Below are positions 24,175 through 35,433 of a DNA stretch of 64,000 nt, one piece after another. The notes beneath the pieces are model-generated. The model worked only from the letters and a program-made list of their open reading frames with translations. It was not told where the DNA came from and did no database searches. Both the position numbers and the translations under genes were made by a program. Each line of letters starts with the position of its first letter. Positions within the stretch are counted from its first letter, which is position 1. This stretch comes from Daldinia sp. FL1419 (taxonomy: Eukaryota > Ascomycota > Sordariomycetes > Xylariales > Hypoxylaceae), in assembly GCA_025201765.1 (NCBI GenBank), contig MU623374.1, positions 1 to 64,000 of the forward strand, given 5' to 3'.

Positions 24175-25815
24175 ATGGAGTCCTTAGCAAAGCTTAAGCG
24201 TCGTAGCGTCGACCTCTTCGGCTCTATTCCGCAAAACCTCCCCTCCATGCCTCCCCTCCCGCATCTCCCCCGCCCGGGCGGCGGCAATAAGGGCAAAACC
24301 GAGCACACCATGAAAGGCACCTGGCAGCACATCTCCATCCCGCCCCTCCCCCGCTCCTCCCATTCCCTAGACGTCGTAGCCGGGAACGCGTACATCTTTG
24401 GCGGCGAGGTCGAGCCCCGCCAGCCCGTCGACAATGACATGCACATCATAGTCCTGCCTTCGGGCTCCGCCTCTGCAGACTACTACAGCGTCAAGGCGAA
24501 GCCTTCTCCCCAGGAGCATGAGCCCGAGCAAGCTCCTATTACGGAGGAAGACGAGATTGCCGCTGAGCTCAAGGATCCTCTGACCGACGTCCCTCTTAGC
24601 TCTCCCACCCCACCCGGGATCCCATCGCCATCTTCCAACAGAGGCAAAAACAAGGCCATCGACGCCGATGTCCCCTGCGCCCGTGTCGGCCATGCCTCCG
24701 CTGTAATCGGGTCTCGCATCTTCATCTTTGGCGGCCGCAACACGGCCTCCTCCTCTCAGCCCCTCGACGAGCACGGCCGCGTCTGGGTCTTCGAGACTAA
24801 AACCCACACCTGGACGTACCTCGACCCCCACCACACCAGCCCCGTGCCTCCTCCCCGCAGCTACTTCGCCGCCGTGGCCACCGACAAGCCCCGCGACTTC
24901 GCCATTAAGCCCCTCCGCCGAACCGAGAGCTGGAAGGAGTGGGCCGAGGGCGATTCCGCCGACGTAGGGATTCCGCAGCGCCCGATTGCGGGTAACGTCG
25001 CCGCGAACGCGACAGACGAGGAAGACGCCGGTTTCGGCACGTTTATTATCCACGGGGGGTGTACCGCGGACGGGGGCAGGACGGGAGACGTCTGGGCCTT
25101 CGACGTTCGCAGCCGTACGTGGAAAGAACTCCCGTCCGCCCCTGGCCCCGCGCGAGGCGGTGCCGCTCTCGCCCTCGCCAAGAGCAGACTATACCGTTTC
25201 GGCGGATACGACGGCGAGAAGGAACTCGGCGGCCAACTAGACGTTCTCGAGCTCGCTCTCGACGAATTCAACGACCGCGTTAGTAGAGGCGAAATCGGCA
25301 TCTTCGCTCGCGGCGAATGGCAGACTCTCGTCCCGCCCGTAACCGCCGCGCCTCCCCCTACCGACGAGGAAACAGCTAAACTCGTCCCCACGGAAGAGTG
25401 GCCCGGAAACCGTAGCGTCGGCAGCTTGGAACTAGTCCTCGGCGGCGGCGGACGGGAGTACCTCGTCCTAATGCTCGGCGAGCGGTCCCCAAGTTCCGAA
25501 GGCCACGAGGGCGCCGGCCAGTTCTGGAACGATATCTGGGTTTACCAAGCCCCCCCTCTCGGGATGACGGCCGCCAGCGTTACGGATGCGTTCCTACACG
25601 CGGTAGGTCGTAGGACGGGTGAAGGCAAGTGGACGAGAGTCGTGGCTGGTCCGTACGACGCCGACAACGCCTTGGATGTCCAGGGACCTGCGCCGAGGGG
25701 TTGGCTGGCTAGTGCGCCGGTGGGAGATTTGGAAGAGGGTGGCGTGTTGATATTTGGTGGGTTGGGAGAGGATAATAAGAGGCTTGGAGATGGTTGGATT
25801 TTTAGATTGGAATAA
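24175..25815 (+). CDS. Kelch-repeat beta-propeller protein (546 aa)
   Basis: An intronless ORF starting MESLAKLKRRSVDLFGSIPQ. Kelch blades are recognisable by their hydrophobic-GG motifs and downstream Trp: NAYIFGGEV (~70), RIFIFGGRN (~182) with VWVF...TWTYLDP, FIIHGGCTADGGRTGDVWAF (~288) with RTWKEL, LYRFGGYDG (~340) and VLIFGGLGED (~525). A low-complexity acidic/Pro segment (~110-165) lies between the first two blades. There is no signal peptide. Kelch propellers are protein-interaction scaffolds, and fungal Kelch proteins often act in polarity or signalling; the partner here is unknown. Third positions are strongly GC-rich up to about 25700 and then become more A/T-rich. Confidence 0.9.
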   Translation: MESLAKLKRRSVDLFGSIPQNLPSMPPLPHLPRPGGGNKGKTEHTMKGTWQHISIPPLPRSSHSLDVVAGNAYIFGGEVEPRQPVDNDMHIIVLPSGSASADYYSVKAKPSPQEHEPEQAPITEEDEIAAELKDPLTDVPLSSPTPPGIPSPSSNRGKNKAIDADVPCARVGHASAVIGSRIFIFGGRNTASSSQPLDEHGRVWVFETKTHTWTYLDPHHTSPVPPPRSYFAAVATDKPRDFAIKPLRRTESWKEWAEGDSADVGIPQRPIAGNVAANATDEEDAGFGTFIIHGGCTADGGRTGDVWAFDVRSRTWKELPSAPGPARGGAALALAKSRLYRFGGYDGEKELGGQLDVLELALDEFNDRVSRGEIGIFARGEWQTLVPPVTAAPPPTDEETAKLVPTEEWPGNRSVGSLELVLGGGGREYLVLMLGERSPSSEGHEGAGQFWNDIWVYQAPPLGMTAASVTDAFLHAVGRRTGEGKWTRVVAGPYDADNALDVQGPAPRGWLASAPVGDLEEGGVLIFGGLGEDNKRLGDGWIFRLE

Positions 25816-26216
25816 GGTGCGAGGTTAGCTACCCCGAGTACCTAGGTAGGCGGCATATTTGTTGGAATGTTGGCAAGCAGGTAAACTCTCTATTTTGGGG
25901 TCTTAGCCTTTCAGGGGAGGGTTTCGGTATCTAAAGTTAAATTTCCTTGGTAGCGGTTACGACTGGCTGGATTGGATTGAATCGAATTGAACCAAAGTCA
26001 AATGGAATAACCAAGAGATATAAAATTTATCAGATCAGTACGAATAAAATACCACTTAAAAAGAAAAAAAAAGATTGGGATATCTATTACGAAGAATGCG
26101 TGGGGAAAGGCGCAAAGGGACGGTCTTCTTTTCATGAACCGATACAGATAGAGCTTATATGTACAGAGAGTCTACGTCTACGCCTGTGTCCCAAGATATT
26201 CCTCCGTTGTCTCTAT
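25816..26216. other. Convergent 3' intergenic region
   Basis: A 401-bp spacer between the convergent Kelch and complex I genes. It contains one TACCTAGGTAGG word near 25840. No gene seen. Confidence 0.55.
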
Positions 26217-27473
26217 TTACAGGTCGCTTCTCGTAGTCTCAATACCCCACGGCTCGCTCGTCAAGTTCGTCTGACCAGCGCTGTTCTCGCAGGTGTCACG
26301 GCCTGTCTGCGGGCCGGGTTTGGGCACCTTGGCGCCTGGTGACGTAGCGCTCTCCTTCAGAGCCGTTAATAATTTCTTGGTGGTCTCGGGTGTCAGATCC
26401 TCGTAGTAATCGTCGTTAATTTGGATCATGGGGGCGTTGACGCAAGCACCGAGGCATTCTACTTCGATGAATGTGAAGAGTCCGTCGGGCGTCGTCTCGC
26501 CCTGTTTGATGCCTAGGTGCTCCTTGATCGCCTTGACGATCGCGTCGCTGCCGCAGCCACCGAGTTGGCAGGGTGTCTGTTCCGGATTATACATCGTTAG
26601 CAAATAATGCGTTTTCGATTGGAAATCTTGGCTGGGCCAATGACGTATTTTCCTGGGTACCCTATCTACGAGTAGTGATAGTCGTTCATCCTCGAAGACT
26701 GTGCTCGTGGCTACGCAATATCATAATGCAGTACATCCGATAGAGTCATGTAAACGTATTCCCGTAATGTCCGCGTAGGATATGCAGGGTAAAAAGATGC
26801 AGACGACAAGAAACCCAACGCAAACTCACCGTAGTACACGCCTGGACGTGGAACTTGCCAACCGGGGTGCGGTTGTACATGGTATAGAAAGAGGCGACTT
26901 CGTATACACGTGTGGGGGGCATCTCGAGGATTCGCGCCACCTCGTTCATGACCGATATGGATGTGAAGCCGTGCTGTCGCTGGCCTAAGTCGAGCAGCGG
27001 CATGACGGCTGCCTTCTTATACTGGGGAGGATAGCGCTTGAGGATCTGAGCGATAACCTCTTCATTCTGAGCGGAGAACTTGAAGGGTATATCGGGGTTG
27101 TTGTCGGGGGTATTCCGGTGCTGTTGTCGCAAGGCAAGTTGTCAGTGATATGGATATAAGACTTGAGGCTAGGCCGACGAGGGCTTTTAAGCTCTTGCGA
27201 ACTTCTTGGACATATCTCGAGAGCGAAGGTAGCGAAGAGGAAAAGCTTGGTTTCAAATGCAGACTTTTCGTATAATCCGCTCGTTTTGCAACTCGATATA
27301 GAACCGTTCGGGCTTTATCAAAACGACGGGGGGTGGATAAGAAGACATACCACTGCGAGAGTGTCACTTCTTCTAGAGCTACCGACTGTGAAAGCTCGGA
27401 ACTGTGATCGAAGAATTCGGCATGCCGGGCGGGCTGCCCTTCGGAGGAGGACCGGGGCGAGTTTGGACGCCAT
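26217..27473 (-). CDS. nuo24: NADH:ubiquinone oxidoreductase 24-kDa subunit (complex I)
   Basis: Three exons on the minus strand: 27473-27351, 27120-26830 and 26576-26217 (257 aa, the usual size for this subunit). The first exon encodes an Arg-rich mitochondrial presequence (MASKLAPVLLRRAARPACRI). Exon 2 begins HRNTPDNNPDIPFKF and carries ARILEMPPTRVYEVASFYTM. The [2Fe-2S] N1a ligands are present: C136-x4-C141 spanning the exon 2/3 junction and C179-x3-C183 (ECLGAC). The subunit is part of the peripheral NADH-dehydrogenase module facing the mitochondrial matrix. The last 30 residues form a Pro/Gly/Thr-rich fungal tail. The 253-bp second intron is unusually long for this window. Assignment is unambiguous; the symbol follows Neurospora usage. 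Confidence 0.96.
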
Positions 27474-28060
27474 GGTGGAATATATCGTAGGTTCAATTGA
27501 ATAGTGATGGGCAGAAGAGCTTCAGCGGGTTGAAGGTCCTCGGATCGTTCTGAGGTTTGGGAATTGGCGATAAACTCTGGCATCCAATCAGATTAATCGT
27601 GTTGGTCAAGTATGACCCACATGGTTAAATCTCGGTCTCTAACTTTCCACTCTTATGTTTGGGTTAGTTAACTAACTAGCTACCTGCCTAACCTAGTTAG
27701 GTTAAGTTAGTTACATAAGACATGGTCAGTTAAAAATAAAATGGTACCTTTGTACCTAAAAATGCCTCCAACACCAACAGATGAGTTTTGATTGAACGGA
27801 TGGACTTAGAACGTAGCAAGATATTGACATCTACCACGCATGAGGCTACACGAGGCTACATGAGGCTACATAGCAGATGTCGCATAAGTGAAAAGTCTTG
27901 TATACCCAATTTACTTTATTGTTCTCGTCATTCTACGTCATTATCGACACGGAATTTACTATCATATCAGAACCATAATGTTACGACTCAAGGCAAGATA
28001 ATCCCTAGTGTTAGACAGAAACTTTCAAACGGGGCAGAAAAAAAAGGAAGGCTATCTCCG
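27474..28060. other. Intergenic region between two minus-strand genes
   Basis: This 587-bp spacer holds the promoter of the complex I gene and the 3' flank of the peroxiredoxin. A cluster of GTTAGTTAACTAACTAG and TAGGTTAAG words lies at 27660-27720. No gene seen. Confidence 0.5.
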
Positions 28061-28875
28061 TCACTCATCCGCACCATCGGCCTCCTTCTCCTTACTAGCC
28101 TCACCATTAGGGGATTTGGCTTCCTTGGCTTCTTCTGCTGGTTCCTCTTCAGGTTTCTCGTCAGCAGGCTCCTTCTCGTCCGTTTCCTCGATTTCGGCGA
28201 CCAGCTTCTTAACGGCGTCAACCGTCCCGGCAGGTCCACCGGGCTCGGCAATTAGAACCTTACCGCTTTTGTCGATGACAATGACACCGCGAATGATACC
28301 CTTGGGCGCCCTCTTGAAACCAAGAGCTTCAATTAATGCGAAGCTGGTATCGCATAGCAGCGGGTAAGGTAAGCTTTGTTTGGTTTTAAAAGTTGTGTTG
28401 GCTTTAGGCGAATCAGCCGAAAGACCGTAGATGGCGAGACCACCCTTGGTCAGAGGTTCGTAGGAGTCTCTGAAGAGGCAGGCTTGGTTGGTGCCTGTAT
28501 ATCAGGTCAGACATGGCTAGCGCTATTTTACGGTGACTACAGGGAATGAAGCTTACAGCCCGGTGTGGATGCCTTTGGATACGTGAAAATCACAACTCCG
28601 GATTTACTCTCGTCTAGGAGGTCCTTTAAGGTTGTCTTTTTACCGTCGTTGGTTTCAAACTCGCCGCCAAAGCCGTCGAGGGTGAGCGTGTCACCAACTA
28701 CGGGTTTGGCGGGCTTAGATGAGCCATTGGCATCGGCAGGTTTGGCGGACTTGGCAGTTTTGCCTTTGACGGCCTCCTTAACCTTAGAGGCTGTCTTTGA
28801 AACTTTGGATTGCTTCTTGACTGGCGGCTCTGGGGCCGGCGCAGGAGCTTTGCGCTTGCGAAGCTCGACAGGCAT
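28061..28875 (-). CDS. PrxQ/BCP-type peroxiredoxin, Dot5-like
   Basis: Two exons: 28875-28557 and 28494-28061 (250 aa). The N-terminus is Lys/Pro/Ala-rich and basic (ELRKRKAPAP...KKQSKVSKTASK), as in nuclear Dot5-type enzymes. The thioredoxin-fold core starts near VGDTLTLDGFGG. The active site C107-TNQA-C112 (STPGC|TNQAC) is split by the intron at the first Cys codon. C-x4-C is the peroxidatic/resolving pair of atypical 2-Cys PrxQ proteins that reduce hydroperoxides using thioredoxin. RDSYEPLTKGGLAIYGLSAD and FKRAPKGIIRGVIVIDKSGK follow. The C-terminal ~40 residues are strongly Glu/Ala-rich, an extension beyond the bacterial fold. Nuclear location is inferred. Confidence 0.92.
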
Positions 28876-30883
28876 ATTTGCTCAGCTTGGTGAGGGAAAT
28901 AATCGAATAGACGCAGCTCAAGTTTTAAAGGGGATATCTAACAACAATCGCTAGCTAAGGGCGATCAAGAAAAAAGGGTTTGGAAGAGATTTGGGTGAAG
29001 TTTGATGGAGAACGGATGGAAAACAAGAAGGAGAGGTAGTCGGGTTGAGGTCGTTGAGGTCGCAGGTAAACAGGAGGTTGCGACGAGATCTGACCAATGA
29101 AATTAAACCATTGCGACAGCTTTCCTTTAGGAAAATAGCAGGGGTACCAAAAGATAGTTGTGTCACAGGGATATCAGGATGCCGACAATTTAAAATCCAT
29201 TGCTAATGGTGAGGCTAACGTGATCAAGCCAGTTTCCTGTAGAGTTCCAGCGCAGGTCGGGGGTGTTATGTGAGTTGTAGGTATGGTGTGTGGTGGTCCT
29301 GGTGGTCTGGGTTCATCGTGTGGCAGAGGCCAAAGAGAGGATAGAGACCGTGGGACGGGGGGGGGGAAACGCTGAAGGGGGCGAGGGGGGAGGAAAAAGA
29401 CGGGGGAAACAAAGAGATTGTTTATGTACCTCCCCTAACAAAGCTTGTATATATTTTCGGAGTCGGAGTCGTTATCATAATACTTGAATATACATCCTAA
29501 CATTTACCTACATTCTCGACAAGGTGGTGGTAGATCGGTAAGTGGTCTGGGCTACCCAAGTAAAAGCAGTGCTAGGTACGAAATAATTACGGTTGGTATT
29601 AAAGAGAAGACAATCGGAGCTGTCACTACGGTAACTTCCAGAGCTTATTGCCCCTCTCTTCAAGAGTACATAACCTAGCCTATCCAAACCCTTAACCTAA
29701 AGATAGAGAAATATGGTACAATTATATTTTAGCGGGCTTATTAATTAAGAATTAATGCTTGTATTAGCTGTAAGGAATGATATGGGAAAATCATTATGTA
29801 CCTAGGAAAACGTGCCATAGCAAAAGGTAAAATCCTAACCTAGATGCTTAGGTAAATTTATTAGCGTAGGAACTAGCCTCTTAAGTTCAGTACCATACTT
29901 TGAATAATACCGTTCAAAAGGCTAGAAAGGGAAAAGACTTGGCAGTTGACCGTCTCGACCATCTTGACCGTCTTTAACTTATGTATCCCTAAGAGACCTC
30001 CCAGACCATTGCACCCATTGCCCGTTTCCCGTTTCCCGTTTCCCGTTTCCCGTTTCCCACTTTCCATTACCCATTACCGCACGGACAACGATTTACCATT
30101 GGCCTTACGAATCAATATTTCTCCTTATGCATCACGGCTTCGTACTTCTTACCCCCATGCATCCCATTCCTTCATTTTCTCTCCGCAACCAGTGAGAACT
30201 TTCAACGATGAAGAGAATCCGATGATAATCTATAAGTCCACAAGGAAAAAGAAAAAGTGGTTTGATACCTAGTCATTGGCTGTTGTGGATGGATGGGAGC
30301 TGCAGCAAGGCCAGCCAAGATACCAATGGTTATCTCTTCCACTGAGCACGCGAACGTACAGTACCAGTATTGATCATATATATCACGATATAGCTACGAC
30401 ATGTACCTCTTAATACCGAGGCTATCCAGACAGCATATTCCAACATCAGACGCATCGATTTTATTTTCGTCGGTGATGAATAGAATAATTATTACTATCA
30501 ACAGTTTCGTCTATCTAAGTTATTGGCAGCGTGCTTTGGCATATCCTAGGGGATTTCCGGTTCGAAAGAGGCGCAATTTATAAAAGTACCTACCTACCTA
30601 CCTACATGGTACCCAAGCCGATCATTCTAATAGGATATCGGCTACTACTTATTTAGTCAATTTACCTACCGAAAATAGTAGAGATACGATAGCTAACATT
30701 ATCCCAACCTAGAAACCTGATATCTGCCGACCCAATATACATCTCCGGTTAAGATGTCGGGAGGTCAAGTGTCAGCTGTAAAATACGAAAACATTCCGAT
30801 ATTTTCCATCTTCATTTTTATCCACTCTCGTAATCTTATAATCTTACAATCTCACATCCCACAGACATAGCCACTGGAGTATA
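28876..30883. other. Intergenic region, 2 kb
   Basis: No supportable gene. It holds a G-rich stretch (about 29350-29410, with a run of ten G), a CCCGTTT heptamer repeat at 30021-30058 and ACCTACCTACCTAC near 30590. Confidence 0.5.
30021..30058 (+). repeat. (CCCGTTT)n heptanucleotide repeat
   Basis: About five tandem heptamers, GGGAAAC on the other strand. Confidence 0.9.
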
Positions 30884-32350
30884 ATGACTGCTTGTGATTT
30901 ATCGATTTTCGGCCAACCCCTACTTAAGACCGCCGTTGTAGTATCTTTATCTGCGCAACTAATAACCAATTACAGCCTTAACATCACACCTATTCTCTAC
31001 CCCAATCATGGTGGTCCGGAAGTCAAGAACGCAGCGTTCTGTAATATTAGGTACTGTCTCCTATACTGATGAAAAACGAAACGACCTCGTGGGCGTAGAA
31101 ACATGACTACCGATCGATAATTGGAACGGTCGCCTACAAGCTGCCGGTGGCAGCGGACTCGGCCCTGGCCGATTCTACCTAAGCTATGGCAACATGGCTG
31201 GCGCAGTCGCTGAAGGCTATGCCACCACCAGCACAGACGCTGGGATTGCAAATCCACTGGATCCATATTCGTGGGTGTTGGACGGCGCGGGAGAGGTTAA
31301 CGAAGTTCTAGTCCAACATTAAGGCGGCGATATCTTAAATGATATGGTATTACATCGCAGTGTGATCGAGCATCCAAATCCTAATATTATTCTTAGGAAA
31401 TTATCGCAAAGGGCCTTATCCGTGACTTTTATGGGAAACCATCAGAATATTCCTATTCCAATGGCTGCTCTCAAGGAGGTCGTCAAGATCTCGAATTAGC
31501 CCAGAATCATCCAACAGCATACGACGGTATCGCAGCTTCAGCACCGGCAATTCACTGGGCGCAATGAACTCCAGCTATGTATTGGCCGCAGATGCTAACG
31601 AATACCATTGGCGAGTATCCGCACGGCTGTGAGCTAGATTTCCTTGCCAGCCCTGCGGTGCGGAAATGCGACGGTCTCGGCGGAGTAGTAGATGGTATCA
31701 TATCAAATCCTAAAGCATGCGTGTTCGACCCTTTCCTACATGTCGGGGGAAATTTCACCTGCATAACCGAGCGTAAATCCATGAAGCTGAGCAGAACCGC
31801 TGCTATTATTGTGAATGCTCGTTGGACCCGTCCAATTAACTCTCACAGTGGATTTATTTGGTATGGGCTTAATCACGGTACTGACCTCAGCGGTACCGTG
31901 ACTGGCACGGGTATTGCAGCAACAGCGTGCAACGAAAGTAACTGTCAGGGCAATCCCATACCTCTCGCATACCAGCGGATTCTGCTATTCGCGGAGAAAG
32001 ATCCAAACTACGACTATACAGTCTATACTACCATAACCCGAGAGGAGTACTATGATAACATAAGGGAATTCGTACCCGAAGTTTAAGAGTTCTATCGTTT
32101 TTACGAAGTGCCTAGAGTTCTCCATTACTTCGGTAACGGATAGCCGAAGACTGTCTTTGACGCCCTACGTGCCTGGTTCCTTACCCTCAACTCTAACTGG
32201 CGCTTATGGAATAAAGAGGGATCAGATACTATGTTCCTATCCTCAAATCTATCTATGAAAAAGAATGTGGGAACCCAGCAAATGCGTTTTATTTCGCTTG
32301 CGCTGCTGTGTATCTGGAAGATCCATTCGCGGCTATCATTGGGAAATGAA
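30884..32350 (+). pseudogene. Decayed tannase/feruloyl esterase family gene
   Basis: Tannase-family segments appear in order but interrupted. The N-terminal part has LITNYSLNITPILYPNHGG...VKNAAFCN, then a frame change near 31050. Next comes NWNGRLQAAGGSGLGPG...YGNMAGAVAEGYATTSTDAG. A possible 54-bp intron ends at 31395. Then the nucleophile region SYSNGCSQGGRQ with AYDGIAASAPAIHWAQ, and later WYGLNHGTDLSG. In-frame stops occur at 31104 (TGA where a Trp is expected), 31320 (TAA), 31565 (TGA), 32084 (TAA) and 32141 (TAG). Residues expected before FYRFYEVPRVLHY are missing, including the region that normally carries the catalytic Asp. No obvious signal peptide remains. The active family hydrolyses gallate or ferulate esters of plant material; this copy cannot make an enzyme as it stands. 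Confidence 0.85.
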
Positions 32351-32728
32351 AGCATAATATAGTAGGTCTAATTACATATGATTATTAGGTATTATGAACT
32401 ATCTCCTATAGATCCGAGGTTAGATGGCATCACGTTTACTCAGGTGTTGCTATTTTGTGATTCGATTTGATAAAGTGGTAATAATATTGATGGCTAATTC
32501 TCAATATGATAGGTAACAATCTGATATATTATTTTTCCTAACTCCTTCCTGAACTCCGGCCATATCCTTGATTTATACTTACTTTTTATCTATATTTATC
32601 ACTCATTTTCGTAGCCCCTTATCCAGGAGCCTTAAAGAATATATCATAAGAACGAATGGGAGAAGGGCGGAAGGGCATATAAATCCCCTTGGTGTATTTC
32701 ATTACGGGCCTTCGCGTATACGGTGGAC

Positions 32729-33933
32729 TTAATCATCGAGTGTACGCCCTTCACCTACCTGTGTGTCCATTAGTGGCTATCAAAGAATTTGCAGTAGGAG
32801 GAACTTACACGAATCGCCCCATCATGAGGGATACCATGTGACCAGAAACCATCTACGGCCGGTGACATCCGAGGAATATTATTATGAGTTAGTAGAAGCC
32901 AGAATCCAAACACCCCCTTTGCAAGGACGTCTAAAACGGCATAAGCGATGATCTCGCCGTCGACGTTAACACGACGGGCGCCGTCAGCAATACCCCATAC
33001 GCTGGGGAGGTCAGCGAATGGTCCAAGTCGGGGAATATAGATTACTTACACGGGATATGCGGTCCATAAAAGGAGGGTGAAGAGAGAAATAGCCGCAAAG
33101 AAGGTCCGCGTTTTGTTATCCCTGGCGGATATTGCGTGGCGCCCTTTATAACCAACCTGATAGACGACGTTGAGGTAAGCGATGCAGGCGATAGCATACC
33201 AACCCCATCCTGAAGCCTCGTCCCTTGCGAAAGCCGCGAAGAGGCCAGCTAATATCATTATTAGGTCCGAAACCATGGCTATCAAGATACTCGCGCCGTT
33301 AACACCGGCAAGGAGACATAAGTCTAGCAAGAGAAGAGGTGTCGTGAGTGACCACTAATGACGATAGTGAGCATCTCCCAGCAGTATTAGACTTGAATGA
33401 GGGCGATGGAACTCACGTCAACATAACGGGCCCAATATACGTCCCGATGGACAATCTCTATGACTGCACCATGCTTTGATCTTTCGGATACATAGGGATG
33501 CGAGGTTATACCATCGCCCGTGGCCATGGCGTAGTAAGACAAGAAACCAAAAGTGGTCACCAATGCTGTTATAACATGAAAGAGGCGTTTTTGCTAACGT
33601 CTATTAATACCATATTTTCTGTTTTCGCCTAAAGGGGTGTTGATTCCTACCACGGGGACTCTCATGGCCATGAAGTAAAAGGCGAGAGAAGACAGGCCCA
33701 TCAAAACGCAGACAACCCTAAGATGAATCGTATAAGTTACCTAGGTATGTATGAGATATCCTCCTTGATAGAAGAACTTACCCCAGGGTCCTTTGGCCTA
33801 CTTCACTTGAAGTTTGGTAGTATATACGAGGAAGATCCGGGATCACGGTGGGCAACGGTGTGTGGCTATGCTTAGGGGGGTGTAGCATAGTAGCTACTCG
33901 AGTAGCCTCTGGGATCTCTTGTGGAATAAACAT
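32729..33933 (-). CDS. Fungal microbial rhodopsin (opsin), putative light-driven proton pump
   Basis: Six exons on the minus strand: 33933-33782, 33717-33651, 33593-33417, 33354-33050, 33001-32809 and 32758-32729 (307 aa, normal length). All introns are GT-AG and phase is continuous. Helix A/B: TLGVVCVLMGLSSLAFYFMA and KRLFHVITALVTTFGFLSYY. Helix C: RYVDWSLTTPLLLLDL, with Arg129, Asp132 (bacteriorhodopsin D85 position, proton acceptor) and Asp143 (D96 position, donor). Helix G: AVLDVLAKGVFGFWLL, with Asp258 and the retinal Schiff-base Lys262. The C-terminus is GAIRVGEGRTLDD. Neurospora NOP-1 is recalled to have Glu at the donor position and to pump poorly, while Leptosphaeria-type pumps keep both Asp; this protein matches the pumps. 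Plasma membrane expected. No carotenoid or retinal-forming genes are nearby. A decayed tannase gene lies beyond its 3' end. Confidence 0.93.
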
Positions 33934-35433
33934 GGTGATATTGGGTTCGTTTAGACTCGTACTTTGGGAGGTGAGGTTGACGAATAGGGGTGCTTCTTAG
34001 ATGGTGTCGTAGCCGAATAAGATGGGAAGAAAAAGAGACATATGAATTGTCAACCTAAGGCTTGGTATTTAAGGAGCTACGAAATAAGGGGGCGAACAGT
34101 GGTGTCGTCACTCTTAGCAGGTGGTGTAGGAACAAACCAATTACATGCTAAGGGTATGCTTGAATTAGGTATTCGGCCGCATGTCCGCCAGAGCGCGAAC
34201 CTTGTGGTAGTCGTACAGCAGGTCTCTATTACAAAACAGGACTCATCTTTAGGTTATCTTCCTAACGGTTAGAAAGTTGCTTATGGCCAAAGGGGTTAAT
34301 TAGTTGAGCCAACTCCATCTCATAGGCCAGGATGTACGTAAAGGAAATAAATAAACCGTAGCTGGGCGTCTTAGCGGACTATGTGATGGAGGGTTGTGCG
34401 GAGAGCCCTCCTATTAACCCACTATGGTTTCCTGAGCTAGCAAATCCATCTCTAGGCTCTAAGATGACGGTATGAATAACGCCGTTTTGCTTAGACTCGG
34501 GACGTCGAGAGGCCGTAGTATGACATATATTCTGATACTTTCCATTTCAGGGACATAATGTCGAGTTGGAATTCGGTTCTATAGTTATCTCAATATATAA
34601 CTAGGTACCTAGTATGAACTGGTATTAGATCTTGAGAAGATCTTTGGTTTTTATTTAATATGAGCTATTATTTAGAATAGATCTATCTTGAAACTCAGCA
34701 TTTTGAAGTTATTCGGTTCGTCAAATAGGGGGTGCAACGGTAAGAGAAAAGAATAAAGTACCTGGAATAGCTTGGAACAGAGGCTGCCCCGCCCCCGGAA
34801 AATGGAACAAAGGTTAAAGTCCCAAGACCCACTGAGCCGCGTTGAACTGGGGGCTACCTAGGCTGCTAGGTTAGGTACATAGTATTGTACCTGGGTACCA
34901 AAAAGGCGTTAAAAAGGATGACCTATTTCAATCTTTTAACTAGTTAATAGAGATAGTTATTAGTTAACTAGTTACCTAAATAATGTAATACAAATAAATA
35001 ACTTTATCATTCTTCTATAAAACCACATCTAAGACTATACAAAATATCACTGAAGAGGTCTATTGCGATTTATTTCTTCTTCTTTTGTTCCGGTTCAGAA
35101 ATCGCACTGAATAGCTTTTTGGGAGGTACTCAAGTAGTAGGTATCTAATGTTAAAGTTCAGACATTAACGACGGCGTAACTGCCTTTTCTTTTTACCCCA
35201 CCAAAGAAAGGTAAAAAGGCAGCTTAGCTTAGGTACATTCCTTAGAAAGCTCTCCTTCGTCCCACCCCCACGTCAACCAAGACCTGACAACCTACGAATA
35301 AATAAATTTAATACATTTCATCCCGGAAGAAATAAAACGTCTCGGGAACTAGGGATATCAAACGAATAAGGAGGGATATACTACTATTCGCAAATATCCA
35401 TTATTGTTTCACTCACCTTGAGTGTCCATCGCC
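33934..35433. other. Divergent intergenic region between opsin and CSN3
   Basis: 1.5 kb containing both promoters. It includes an AGATCTT/AAGATCT inverted repeat near 34628-34644 and TAGGTACCTAG words near 34600 and 34860-34900. No gene seen. Confidence 0.5.

Noticed and set aside
24367..25391. Long ORFs opposite and alongside the Kelch gene
   Set aside because: GC-rich shadow frames; Arg/Gly/Ala/Pro-rich with no motif, while the plus frame has clear Kelch blades.
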